The notes under the pieces are model-generated. The model saw only the letters and a list, made by a program, of their open reading frames with translations. It ran no database searches and had not been told where the DNA came from. A stretch of 14,704 bases of DNA from JBDIAR01 sp039812545 (GTDB lineage Bacteria; Actinomycetota; Actinomycetes; Actinomycetales; Dermatophilaceae): contig JBDIAR010000084.1 in NCBI GenBank assembly GCA_039812545.1, positions 1 through 14,704 of the forward strand, written 5' to 3'. Within the stretch, counting starts at the first letter, position 1; every line of letters begins with the position of its first letter. Shown here piece after piece: positions 1-6,900 of the stretch. A program made the position numbers and the translations under genes.

Positions 1-252
1 CCAAACCGGGCTGCTGATACTGGCGTGATACCTGGTCATGCTGGCGCTCCATACAGCGCTCTGGTCACCGAGGTCGTCACCGACTTGGCCGACAGCGGAG
101 GTCCGGAACCCGCGCCACTTTCGTCGCGAAACTACTCGGGCAAATTCAACCTCCGCCTCGGCGAAGGCCTCCACCGCCGCCTGGCGATGGGGGCCGCCGA
201 AGAACACCTCAGCCTCAACCAGTACGTCATCCGTCGACTCAACGCGTCCTGA
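1..252 (+). CDS. HicB-family antitoxin, C-terminal part (5' end outside window)
   Basis: The reading frame is open from the first base, so the gene probably starts upstream; a GTG at 25 is the only plausible internal start and would give 75 aa. The last ~40 residues (YSGKFNLRLGEGLHRRLA, then SLNQYVIRRL) match the ribbon-helix-helix DNA-binding tail of HicB antitoxins, and LVTEVVTDLADSG before it resembles the end of the HicB partial-RNase-H-like domain. In the family, HicB neutralises the HicA mRNA interferase and represses its own operon. No hicA is visible downstream; if present it must lie upstream of the window. The stretch before residue ~17 does not look like a good HicB core, so this could be a remnant or a stand-alone RHH protein. 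Family assignment is fairly sure; functionality is not. Confidence 0.6.
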   Translation, partial: PNRAADTGVIPGHAGAPYSALVTEVVTDLADSGGPEPAPLSSRNYSGKFNLRLGEGLHRRLAMGAAEEHLSLNQYVIRRLNAS

Positions 253-353
253 AGCTCAGACACCGCATCGGTGGACGAGTCTCGGTCGCGCAGGACACGG
301 GCGCTGCCCAAGGCCGCTGCGCCCTCATGACGTGGCCAGCACCTCCGCTCGAA
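253..353. other. Intergenic gap with nothing recognisable
   Basis: About 100 bp between the HicB-like gene and the palindromic promoter of the MNT gene. No convincing terminator hairpin, repeat or small gene was seen. Confidence 0.4.
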
Positions 354-387
354 CCAACTATAGTTGACTTGAGTCAACAATAGTTGG
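354..387. promoter_or_regulatory. 34-bp near-perfect palindrome, likely operator
   Basis: The left arm CCAACTATAGTTGACT (354-369) and right arm AGTCAACAATAGTTGG (372-387) pair at 15 of 16 positions around a TG centre; the only mismatch is A362/A379. Nested in it are a perfect 12-bp palindrome CAACTATAGTTG (355-366) and an imperfect copy CAACAATAGTTG (375-386), 20 bp apart, close to two helical turns on one DNA face. It is AT-rich in a GC-rich setting and covers the -35 box and spacer of the promoter of the downstream gene, so bound protein should block RNA polymerase. The likely ligand is the winged-helix domain of that gene's own product (inference). Confidence 0.8.
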
Positions 388-392
388 ATTAT
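364..392 (+). promoter_or_regulatory. Sigma70-type promoter of the MNT-HEPN module (leaderless)
   Basis: A -35 box TTGACT (364-369), a 17-nt spacer, and a -10 box GATTAT (387-392) precede the gene. A start point about 7-8 nt after the -10 falls at 399-400, on the A of the ATG at 400. No Shine-Dalgarno sequence precedes that ATG (bases 388-399 carry no purine run), so the mRNA is probably leaderless, a common arrangement in actinomycetes. Confidence 0.65.
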
Positions 393-399
393 CGTCGCC

Positions 400-1026
400 A
401 TGGACTTGTCTTTCCCGCTCGCCACCGTCGCACCCACGCTCGACGCAGGCGTCTTGCACGTGCTCGCGGCCACATCCGCGGCATGCACGGCGGCTGAAGT
501 GCATCGACGGTTGGGACGCGGCAGCGACGAGGGGGTACGAAAGGTTTTGGCCCGCCTCGAAGGTCAAGGTGTGGTCATCGTCCAGCGCCCAACTCGATAT
601 CCCGTCTACCTTCTAAACCGGGAACACGTTGCCGTTCCTTACATCGAAGCCCTCACCCAGGCGCGCGGCGAGCTGATCGACCGCATCCGCGTAGAGATCG
701 ACGGTTGGGCACTTGCTCCCTGCCACGCCGGCCTCTTCGGATCCTTCGCCAGGGGCACCGCGGATGCGAGTAGCGACATCGATGTGCTGCTCGTCCGCCC
801 AGACCAACTGGCCGAGGATTCCGAGGCGTTGTGGCTGGAGCAGCTCGACCGCCTTGACGCTCACATCACCCGATGGACGGGCAATGCCGCGCAGATCGTC
901 GATCTCACGCCCGCCGACCTCCGTCAGATGGCCCGCGACGACGACCCCCTCGTCGACTCCTGGCGCGCCGACGACATCCCAGTCCACGGCGAGCGACTGC
1001 TCGACTTGCTGCGGAGGATCCGGTGA
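400..1026 (+). CDS. Winged-helix/MNT nucleotidyltransferase fusion, putative antitoxin
   Basis: A 208-aa cytosolic protein. Residues ~10-75 look like a winged helix-turn-helix (AAEVHRRLG, VRKVLARLEGQGVV, then a YPVYLLN wing). Residues ~88-205 are a minimal nucleotidyltransferase domain of the DNA polymerase beta fold: GSFARG at 114-119, the metal-binding pair D126-I-D128, and a possible third carboxylate at D168. MNT proteins act as antitoxins to HEPN toxins; in the MntA-HepT case the MNT protein inactivates the toxin by adding AMP to a tyrosine. Here the neighbour 7 bp downstream is HEPN-like, which supports that role. The fused winged helix suggests the protein also represses its own promoter through the palindrome at 354-387. 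The ATG at 400 fits the leaderless promoter. The catalytic triad looks intact, so enzymatic activity is likely. Substrate and partner are inferred from context. Confidence 0.8.
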   Translation: MDLSFPLATVAPTLDAGVLHVLAATSAACTAAEVHRRLGRGSDEGVRKVLARLEGQGVVIVQRPTRYPVYLLNREHVAVPYIEALTQARGELIDRIRVEIDGWALAPCHAGLFGSFARGTADASSDIDVLLVRPDQLAEDSEALWLEQLDRLDAHITRWTGNAAQIVDLTPADLRQMARDDDPLVDSWRADDIPVHGERLLDLLRRIR

Positions 1027-1033
1027 CCCCAGG

Positions 1034-1297
1034 GTGGCCGTCTTGGCGGGCATAGCTGCGGCTGACGCCATCTGCGGATTGGCCCTGCGCAAGTGGAGTC
1101 GGGGGCAAGATCACGGGTTGGCGGTCGAGCTCCTCAGTGACGTCGCTCTTCACGACTCGACACTGCCGACGAAACTCCGACGCCTGCTCAGGGACAAGGA
1201 CAACGCCCACTACTCCCCCGCACTCATCAGCGTCGAGAAGGCCCGGACCATGGTTCGCCAAGCCAGGGCCCTGATGGCGGAGGCGGACAGGCTATGA
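1034..1297 (+). CDS. Small HEPN-like protein, putative toxin of the MNT-HEPN pair
   Basis: An 87-aa mostly helical protein. Helix one carries AAADAICGLALRKWSRGQDH, the usual start of short actinobacterial HEPN-like partners of MNT proteins. Residues 53-60 read R-DKDNA-HY, matching the RX4-6H motif that forms the RNase active site in HEPN toxins. In HepT the motif is RX4HXY and the tyrosine is the residue modified by the partner; here Y60 directly follows the histidine, a small deviation. GTG at 1034 is the only reasonable start in frame: it lies 8 nt after the MNT stop codon, and a GGAGG at 1013-1017 is rather far (16 nt), so translation probably depends on coupling to the upstream gene. An older reading would be 'hypothetical protein'. 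The HEPN call rests on motif and context. Confidence 0.65.
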   Translation: MAVLAGIAAADAICGLALRKWSRGQDHGLAVELLSDVALHDSTLPTKLRRLLRDKDNAHYSPALISVEKARTMVRQARALMAEADRL

Positions 1298-1345
1298 CCC
1301 GACGCGAGCCCGGAACAGCCCCCGGCGAGTTTTCGTTCGACGGGA

Positions 1346-1897
1346 TCACGCGGAGCGGGCGCGGTAGAGGTCGCGCAGCACTCCGATCTCGCCGCCGTGG
1401 TGCATCGTCTCCCGCGACACGTGCAGCACCAGCGCCGCCATCGGCTGGTCCGCGAACCACCCACCGAACGGGCCGATTGGAGCCAACACACCGGCGTCAC
1501 CGAGTTCGGTCAGTCCGGTCCGCCACAGCTCCCACATCTCGTTCAACAGCGCGATGGCCGCATCGGCCGACGACGGGATCGGGGGTGTGAACCGCGGGTC
1601 GTTGAAGGTCTGAGGATCCGGCACCCCCAGGTCACCGAAGAATGCGTTGGCCCGGGTTCCGATGTTGCTCGCCGCGATGTGCGCCAGCCGCCAGCCGATG
1701 GTGGTGACGGGAGGTGGATCCGGTTCGGGCCACGACTGCTGGAGCCGCCACCCGTCGACTTCCTCGATGATCGACCAGCAGCCGGGCACCGGTTCCCAGA
1801 AGAACTCCTCGTCTCGCAGGCCCTCGAGCCGGGGACGTAGATGCGCGGTCAGGTAGAAGTCCAACTGATCCAGCAGCAGGCCGGTCACCGTGTCCAC
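1346..1897 (-). CDS. DinB/DUF664-family metalloprotein
   Basis: A 183-aa protein read from a GTG at 1897 (another GTG at 1888 is possible). The N-terminus LLLDQLDFYLTAHLRPRL, followed by FFWEPVPGCWS, is the classic first helix and loop of DUF664/DinB_2 four-helix bundles. Candidate metal-site histidines are H73 (RLAHIAASN) and the H159/H166/H167 group in LVLHVSRETMHHGGEIG. The superfamily includes thiol S-transferases that use mycothiol or bacillithiol and mycothiol-dependent maleylpyruvate isomerase, so a mycothiol-linked transferase role is possible; the substrate cannot be read from the sequence. The frame is open further upstream to an ATG at 1966, but that start would overlap the divergent kinase gene and add unrelated residues. 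It converges on the HEPN gene with a 48-bp gap. Confidence 0.85.
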   Translation of the reverse strand: MDTVTGLLLDQLDFYLTAHLRPRLEGLRDEEFFWEPVPGCWSIIEEVDGWRLQQSWPEPDPPPVTTIGWRLAHIAASNIGTRANAFFGDLGVPDPQTFNDPRFTPPIPSSADAAIALLNEMWELWRTGLTELGDAGVLAPIGPFGGWFADQPMAALVLHVSRETMHHGGEIGVLRDLYRARSA

Positions 1898-1964
1898 CGA
1901 CGCGATGATAGGGCTGCGGGTCGTCGGCTGGACAGGCCGCGTCGCCGGCGCGTACACCAGAGCC
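1898..1964. promoter_or_regulatory. Divergent promoter region, both genes possibly leaderless
   Basis: On the minus strand TATCAT (1910-1905) lies exactly 7 nt before the GTG at 1897. On the plus strand TGGACA (1929-1934), an 18-nt spacer and a weak TACACC (1953-1958) lie 6 nt before the ATG at 1965. Neither start has a Shine-Dalgarno sequence. The -10 box for the DinB gene is good and its -35 is poor; for the kinase the reverse holds. The promoter calls are tentative. Confidence 0.4.
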
Positions 1965-2831
1965 ATGGCCGCCCCTTCGCTCCCACCCGGACTCGTCGAG
2001 GGACTCGGCGTCACGCGCGCCACGCCGGTCAGCGGCGGCGACATCGCCCTGGCATACCGGCTGGAGACGGCGAGTGGACCGCTGTTCCTCAAGACCAAAC
2101 CCAATGCCACGCCCGACCTCTTCGAAAGAGAGGCCACCGGCCTGACCGCCCTGCGCGAACAAGCGCCGCCGGGGCTGGGGATCCCCGAGGTCATCCGAGC
2201 CGACGCCACCGGACTCGTCCTGGAGTGGATCGACCAGGGCCGCCCCGGCCGCTCCACCGAGGAGGACCTCGGCCGTCTCCTCGCGGGTCTGCATCGGGCC
2301 ACCCACCCGAACTTCGGAGCGATCGACGGCGCACTGGCCGGGTACCTCGGCTCGGCGCAGGTCGACCTCACCCCCACCGACACCTGGGTCGAGTTCTTCC
2401 TCGACCGCCGGGTTCGCCCGCTCACCGAACGCGCGATCCGCGAGGGCCGGATCGACGCCGACGCCCTACACCTGGTCGACCAACTCGCCGCGCGCGCGGA
2501 CGAACTGTGCGGCCCACTCGAACCCCCCGCCCTGCTCCACGGCGACCTGTGGGCCGGCAACCGGCTCGTCGACACCACCGGCCGCAACTGGCTGATCGAC
2601 CCGGCGGCGCACTGGGGACACCGCGAGGTCGACCTGGCCATGATGCAGCTCTTCGGCGGTTTCGGCGCCGACTGCTTCACGGCATACGACGAGGTCTTCC
2701 CGCTCACCGAGGGGTGGCGGGACCGGATCTCGTGGTACCAGCTGCCGCCCCTGCTCGTGCACGCCATCCTCTTCGGCGGGCATTACGGGTATGCCGCGTT
2801 GCGCGTCCTGCGGGGGTATGCCGACCGCTGA
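1965..2831 (+). CDS. Fructosamine kinase family (FN3K-like) protein
   Basis: A 288-aa cytosolic kinase of the aminoglycoside-phosphotransferase/choline-kinase fold. The N-lobe has the ATP-site lysine region GPLFLKTK (~38-45); the catalytic loop is HGDLWAGN at 192-199 with D194 as likely base; the metal-binding motif is LIDPAAHWGHREVDLAM with D212. HGDLW.GN together with DPA..GHRE.DLAM..LFGGF is specific for the fructosamine-3-kinase family rather than antibiotic kinases. The family phosphorylates sugar amines attached to proteins or amino acids, triggering their removal (deglycation); bacterial members act on ribulosamines or related ketoamines. The length is typical. The ATG at 1965 was preferred over an in-frame ATG at 1890 because family similarity begins near it and the earlier start would overlap the DinB gene. 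Confidence 0.85.
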   Translation: MAAPSLPPGLVEGLGVTRATPVSGGDIALAYRLETASGPLFLKTKPNATPDLFEREATGLTALREQAPPGLGIPEVIRADATGLVLEWIDQGRPGRSTEEDLGRLLAGLHRATHPNFGAIDGALAGYLGSAQVDLTPTDTWVEFFLDRRVRPLTERAIREGRIDADALHLVDQLAARADELCGPLEPPALLHGDLWAGNRLVDTTGRNWLIDPAAHWGHREVDLAMMQLFGGFGADCFTAYDEVFPLTEGWRDRISWYQLPPLLVHAILFGGHYGYAALRVLRGYADR

Positions 2832-2845
2832 GTTCGCAGCGCCGC

Positions 2846-3787
2846 TCACGCGTGGCAGGACAACGGCCGTCCGCCGTTGAACGCGATCATGTCGCCGATC
2901 GCGGCCGCCAGGTCGATCGGAGCGCCCGGGGCGGCTCCGTCGATCTCGGCATACGCCCGGTGCAGGTTCCCGACGATCCGCTCGGAGTCGAGCCACCCGG
3001 CATACTCCCCCAGATCCACGGACCTGGCCAGTTCCAGCGGCGCCAACCCGGCCGCATGCCCCGCGGCCGCCGTGTCCTGCACGAACCTCACGTACCCGCG
3101 CACCCGATCGATCACCTCCGGTCCGCACACCCCACCGTGACCCGGCACGATGGTCCGCGCCCCGAGCCCGGCCAGCCGGTCGAGAGCCGCGAGCATCCCC
3201 GACACCGAACCCTGCACGAGGAACGGCGTCCCCCCGTTGAACAGCACGTCGCCGCTGAACAGCAGCGACCGATCGGGCACCCAGACATACGAGTCGTTCG
3301 TGGTGTGCGCAGCCGTCCCCACGAACGCGACCTCGCACCGCAGGTCGTCGACGTACAGGTGCACGCCCTCGTCATAGGTGAGGAACGGCGGCGACAGCTC
3401 GATCTCCCCCCACTCCACCTCCGTCCAGATCGGCGCAGCACGCGGCATACCCCACGCGAACAACGCCTCGCGCACCTTGTCGTGCCCCACGATCGTGGCG
3501 CCCGGGAAGAAGCAGTTGCCGAAGGTGTGATCGCCGTGGTGATGGGTGTTGACGAGGGTCCGCACCGGCGCGGAGGTCACCTTCGCGATGGCGTCGAGGT
3601 ATGCCAGTGTGCGTCGCTGCGTCGAACACGCGTCGACGCTGACCACCCCGCGTCGACCGACGAAGAACCCGGTGTTGTTGATCCACCACGAGCCGTCCGG
3701 TTGGACATAGGCGTAGATCCCCTCGCTCACCTCCTGGGCGGCGGCGGGCGGGGCGAACCGGTCCGGAGGTGCGGGGTGGCTCGACAT
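2846..3787 (-). CDS. MBL-fold metallohydrolase
   Basis: A 313-aa metallo-beta-lactamase-fold enzyme with a complete two-metal ligand set: HHHGDH at 82-87, H161 (AHTTND), D180 (SGDVLFNGG) and H217 (PGHGG). No signal peptide is visible, so it is probably cytosolic. GSWWINNTGFFVG and the C-terminal ~70 residues after the last histidine resemble actinobacterial MBL hydrolases of unknown substrate; beta-lactamase activity should not be assumed. ATG at 3787 is chosen because AGGAG (3797-3793) sits 5 nt before it; a GTG at 3793 is in frame but lies on that site. It ends 14 bp after the kinase stop codon, in convergent orientation, and is transcribed divergently from the glucan synthase gene. Confidence 0.85.
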   Translation of the reverse strand: MSSHPAPPDRFAPPAAAQEVSEGIYAYVQPDGSWWINNTGFFVGRRGVVSVDACSTQRRTLAYLDAIAKVTSAPVRTLVNTHHHGDHTFGNCFFPGATIVGHDKVREALFAWGMPRAAPIWTEVEWGEIELSPPFLTYDEGVHLYVDDLRCEVAFVGTAAHTTNDSYVWVPDRSLLFSGDVLFNGGTPFLVQGSVSGMLAALDRLAGLGARTIVPGHGGVCGPEVIDRVRGYVRFVQDTAAAGHAAGLAPLELARSVDLGEYAGWLDSERIVGNLHRAYAEIDGAAPGAPIDLAAAIGDMIAFNGGRPLSCHA

Positions 3788-3865
3788 CGACACTCCTGCC
3801 GTGGGCCGGCGATCCGCGCACTCGCGTGGGCGATCGGCCGGGTGGATGGTGCTGCGACGGGGACC

Positions 3866-3894
3866 ATTGTCGGGGCCCGCCTCGACGATGACAA
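3866..3894 (-). promoter_or_regulatory. Promoter of the 313-aa MBL hydrolase gene
   Basis: Read on the minus strand: -35 TTGTCA (3894-3889, 5 of 6 to consensus), 17-nt spacer, -10 GACAAT (3871-3866, 4 of 6). This predicts a start point near 3859 and a leader of about 70 nt. The same bases form an inverted repeat TTGTC (3867-3871) / GACAA (3890-3894), so a weaker promoter of similar spacing could be read on the plus strand towards the glucan synthase gene. Confidence 0.55.
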
Positions 3895-3939
3895 CGCATC
3901 CCCGCAGATCCGCCCACGGTTCCGGCCGCCGAGGGGGCG

Positions 3940-6900
3940 ATGAACGACGCCGCGGAGACTAGCCTCAGTGCTGGAGGACGACGGCGTCGCGGCACGGTCC
4001 GCGGAAAGGATGGTGCCTCGGTGGTCGACCCGTTGGCAGCCGGCTGGCGGATGTGGGGTCCGTGGCACCGCACGGTCGCGCCCTGGGACGACGACGACCC
4101 GGTCCGATCCGAGATCTTCGGTCCGGACCGATTCGAGCAGCACGCCCGGACACTGGCCGACAGCCAGATGACCGTTCGCCCGTCCCGGCCGGTCGTCTCG
4201 ATCCTGGCCCGGCTGGAGCAGAACACCAAGGTGCTCCTGGCCTGTTACCGATCGCTGATGGCCGATGTCCGCGACGGTGTGCCGATCACCCCCGCCGCCG
4301 AATGGCTGGTCGACAACTACCACCAGGTCGAAAAGCACACCCACGGCGCCCGCAAGGACCTACCGGAGCAGTACTTCAACGAGCTTCCCAAGCTTGGTGA
4401 GGGATTCCTCGAGGGCCACCCCCGGATCTTCGGCATCGTCTGGGCCTATGTCGCCCATACCGACAGCCAGTTCGACCCCGACCTGCTCGCCCGGTACATC
4501 CGCAGCTACGAGACCCGCAAGGCCCTCACCCTCGGCGAGCTGTGGGCCGTCGCCATCACCTTGCGCCTCATCCTCATCGAGAACCTCCGTCGGCTCGCCG
4601 TCCGGATCGTGGCCACCAGCCGGGATCGCCGAGCAGCCGATCACATCGCCGATCAGCTGCTCGGTCGTGGGGAACACGCCCGACGCATCGAGGAACTCAT
4701 CCCGGACGCGGCGCATTTCCGGCCGAGCACCGCCTACGCGGTCCAGTTGCTGCGCCGGCTGCGCGAGGAGAACCAACCCGAACACCTCGTGTGGGTCGTC
4801 GAACGCATCCGTGAGGCCGGCCAGGACCCCGACGTCCTGGTCCTCGAAGAGCACCAACGCCAGGCCAATGCCACCGTCACGATGGCCAATATCTTCACCA
4901 GCCTGCGGCTCATCGGCGACGTCAACTGGGCCGACTGGCTGGAGAGCGTGGGCCTGATCGAGCAGGAGTTGCGACACAACGAGGGGTATGCCGCCCTCGA
5001 CTTCGCGACGCGCAACGCCTATCGCTCCGCCGTCGAGCGCCTCGCCAAGGGCGCGGGCCAAGAGGAGATCCAGGTCGCGCGGGCCGCCCTCCACCACGCC
5101 GGTCTCGGCGTCGACGACCGATCGCGCGACCTCGGCTATGTCCTGCTCGCCGACGGCTCACGGGCGTTCGAGTCGGCCATCGGCTACCGGCCCAATCCCA
5201 CCGAACGTTTCATCCGAGTCGCCAAACGACTGGGGATCGGCGGGTACCTCACCGCGTTGTCGGTGGCCACTCTCGGGTTGGTCGCCCTGGCTCTCTACCT
5301 GATCTGGCGGGTTTCCGGTCCGGTGCCGATCCCGGTCCTGGTCGCGTTGGGGATCATGGCCGGCTTCCCGTTCAGCGACCTCGCCTTGGGCGTCGTCAAC
5401 TATCGGACCGCCAAACTCTTCCACGCCAGTCCACTGCCCGCCTTGGCCCTGCGCGACGGCGTGCCGGATCATCTGCGCACCCTCGTCACGATGCCGTCCA
5501 TGCTCACCTCCCGGGAATCGATCGACGAACTCGTCGACAACCTCGAGGTGCACTACCTGGCCAATCAGGGCGGCGAACTCTACTTCGCCCTGGTCACCGA
5601 CTGGGCGGACAGCGAGATCGCCCGAGACAGCACGGACGACGAGCTGCTGGCATACGCACGAGACCACATCCGCCGGCTCAACGCCGCGCACGGCCACCGT
5701 TTCCTGCTCCTGCATCGGCAACGCCTCTTCAACCCCGCCGAAGGGGTCTGGATGGGGTGGGAACGCAAGCGCGGCAAGCTCGAAGAGCTCGGCCGGCTGC
5801 TGCGCGGCGCCGACGACACGAGTTTCCTCGTCGTGGAAGGGCTCATCCCGGGCCGGTTCACCTACGTCCTCACCCTGGACAGCGACACCCGACTGCCCCG
5901 AGAAGGCGCGCGCCGACTGGTCGGGAAGATGGGCCATCCGTTGAACCGGCCGGTCTTCGACCCGGTCTGCGGTCGGGTCGTCAAGGGCCACGGCATCCTC
6001 CAGCCCCGGGTGACACCGTCTCTGCCGGACGGTGAGGCATCCTCGCCCTTCCAGCGGATCTACTCCACCCAGCGCGGTCTGGACCCGTATGCCGTGGCGA
6101 TCTCCGATGTCTATCAGGACCTGTTCGACGAGGGTTCGTTCGCGGGCAAGGGCATCTACGACATCGACGCCGTCGACGAGGCACTGGCCGGCAAGGTACC
6201 CGCCAATGCGCTGCTCTCGCACGATCTGCTGGAGGGCAACTATTCCCGCTCCGGTTTGGTCACCGACGTCGAGGTCGTCGAGGAGTTCCCCCAGGCGTAT
6301 GCCGTGTCGGCCTCCCGGACGCACCGCTGGGTCCGTGGGGACTGGCAGCTGTTGCCCTGGCTGCTGTGGCGCCGGCAGGGGCTGACGGCATTGCACGTGT
6401 GGAAGATGGTCGACAACCTGCGTCGGTCCGTGGTGCCGCTCTTCCTCTCCCTCGCCTTCATCGGGGGCCTGGCCCTGCTGCCCGTGCGAGGCGCCCTGGT
6501 GTGGACGCTGTGCCTGATGGCGACCTTCTTCCTCCCACCGCTCTTCCCGGTGCCCGAGGCCTTGGCCAACCCCGGTAAGGGGATCACCCGAAGCAGCGAA
6601 CTGCGGGCGATCACCGAGGACATCCGCCGCGGGCTGGTGCTCGGGCTGACCAACCTCACCCTGCTGGCGCACCAGGCGACGATGCTGGTCGACGCGATCT
6701 GCCGCACCCTCTATCGACTGACGATCAGTCGCAAGAATCTGCTCGAATGGACCACGGCCGCCCAGGCCCAGCAGGCCGCCAAGGGGACCGTTCGCTACTA
6801 CTGGAACCTGATGCGGTTGTCCTGGGTGATCCCCGTCGCCGCACTGGCCGTAGCGGCCTGGCGCGGCCCGGCGATGCTCGCGGTCGCCATCGTCCCGTGC

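Noticed and set aside
1346..2767. 473-aa minus-strand reading frame extending the DinB gene upstream
   Set aside because: The extra N-terminal ~290 residues are Arg/Ser/Pro-rich and lie antisense to the FN3K-like kinase. The DinB family similarity begins at about 1897.
1965..2831. Aminoglycoside phosphotransferase (resistance enzyme)
   Set aside because: HGDLW.GN with DPA..GHRE.DLAM is the fructosamine kinase signature; the shared kinase fold alone does not indicate antibiotic resistance.
2846..3787. Antibiotic-resistance beta-lactamase
   Set aside because: The metal motif is shared by the whole MBL fold; there is no signal peptide and no class B specific context, so a resistance role is unsupported.
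1841..3943. 700-aa plus-strand open frame
   Set aside because: It is Arg/Pro/His-rich with no motifs and overlaps the kinase and the MBL gene in other frames. It is a high-GC artefact.
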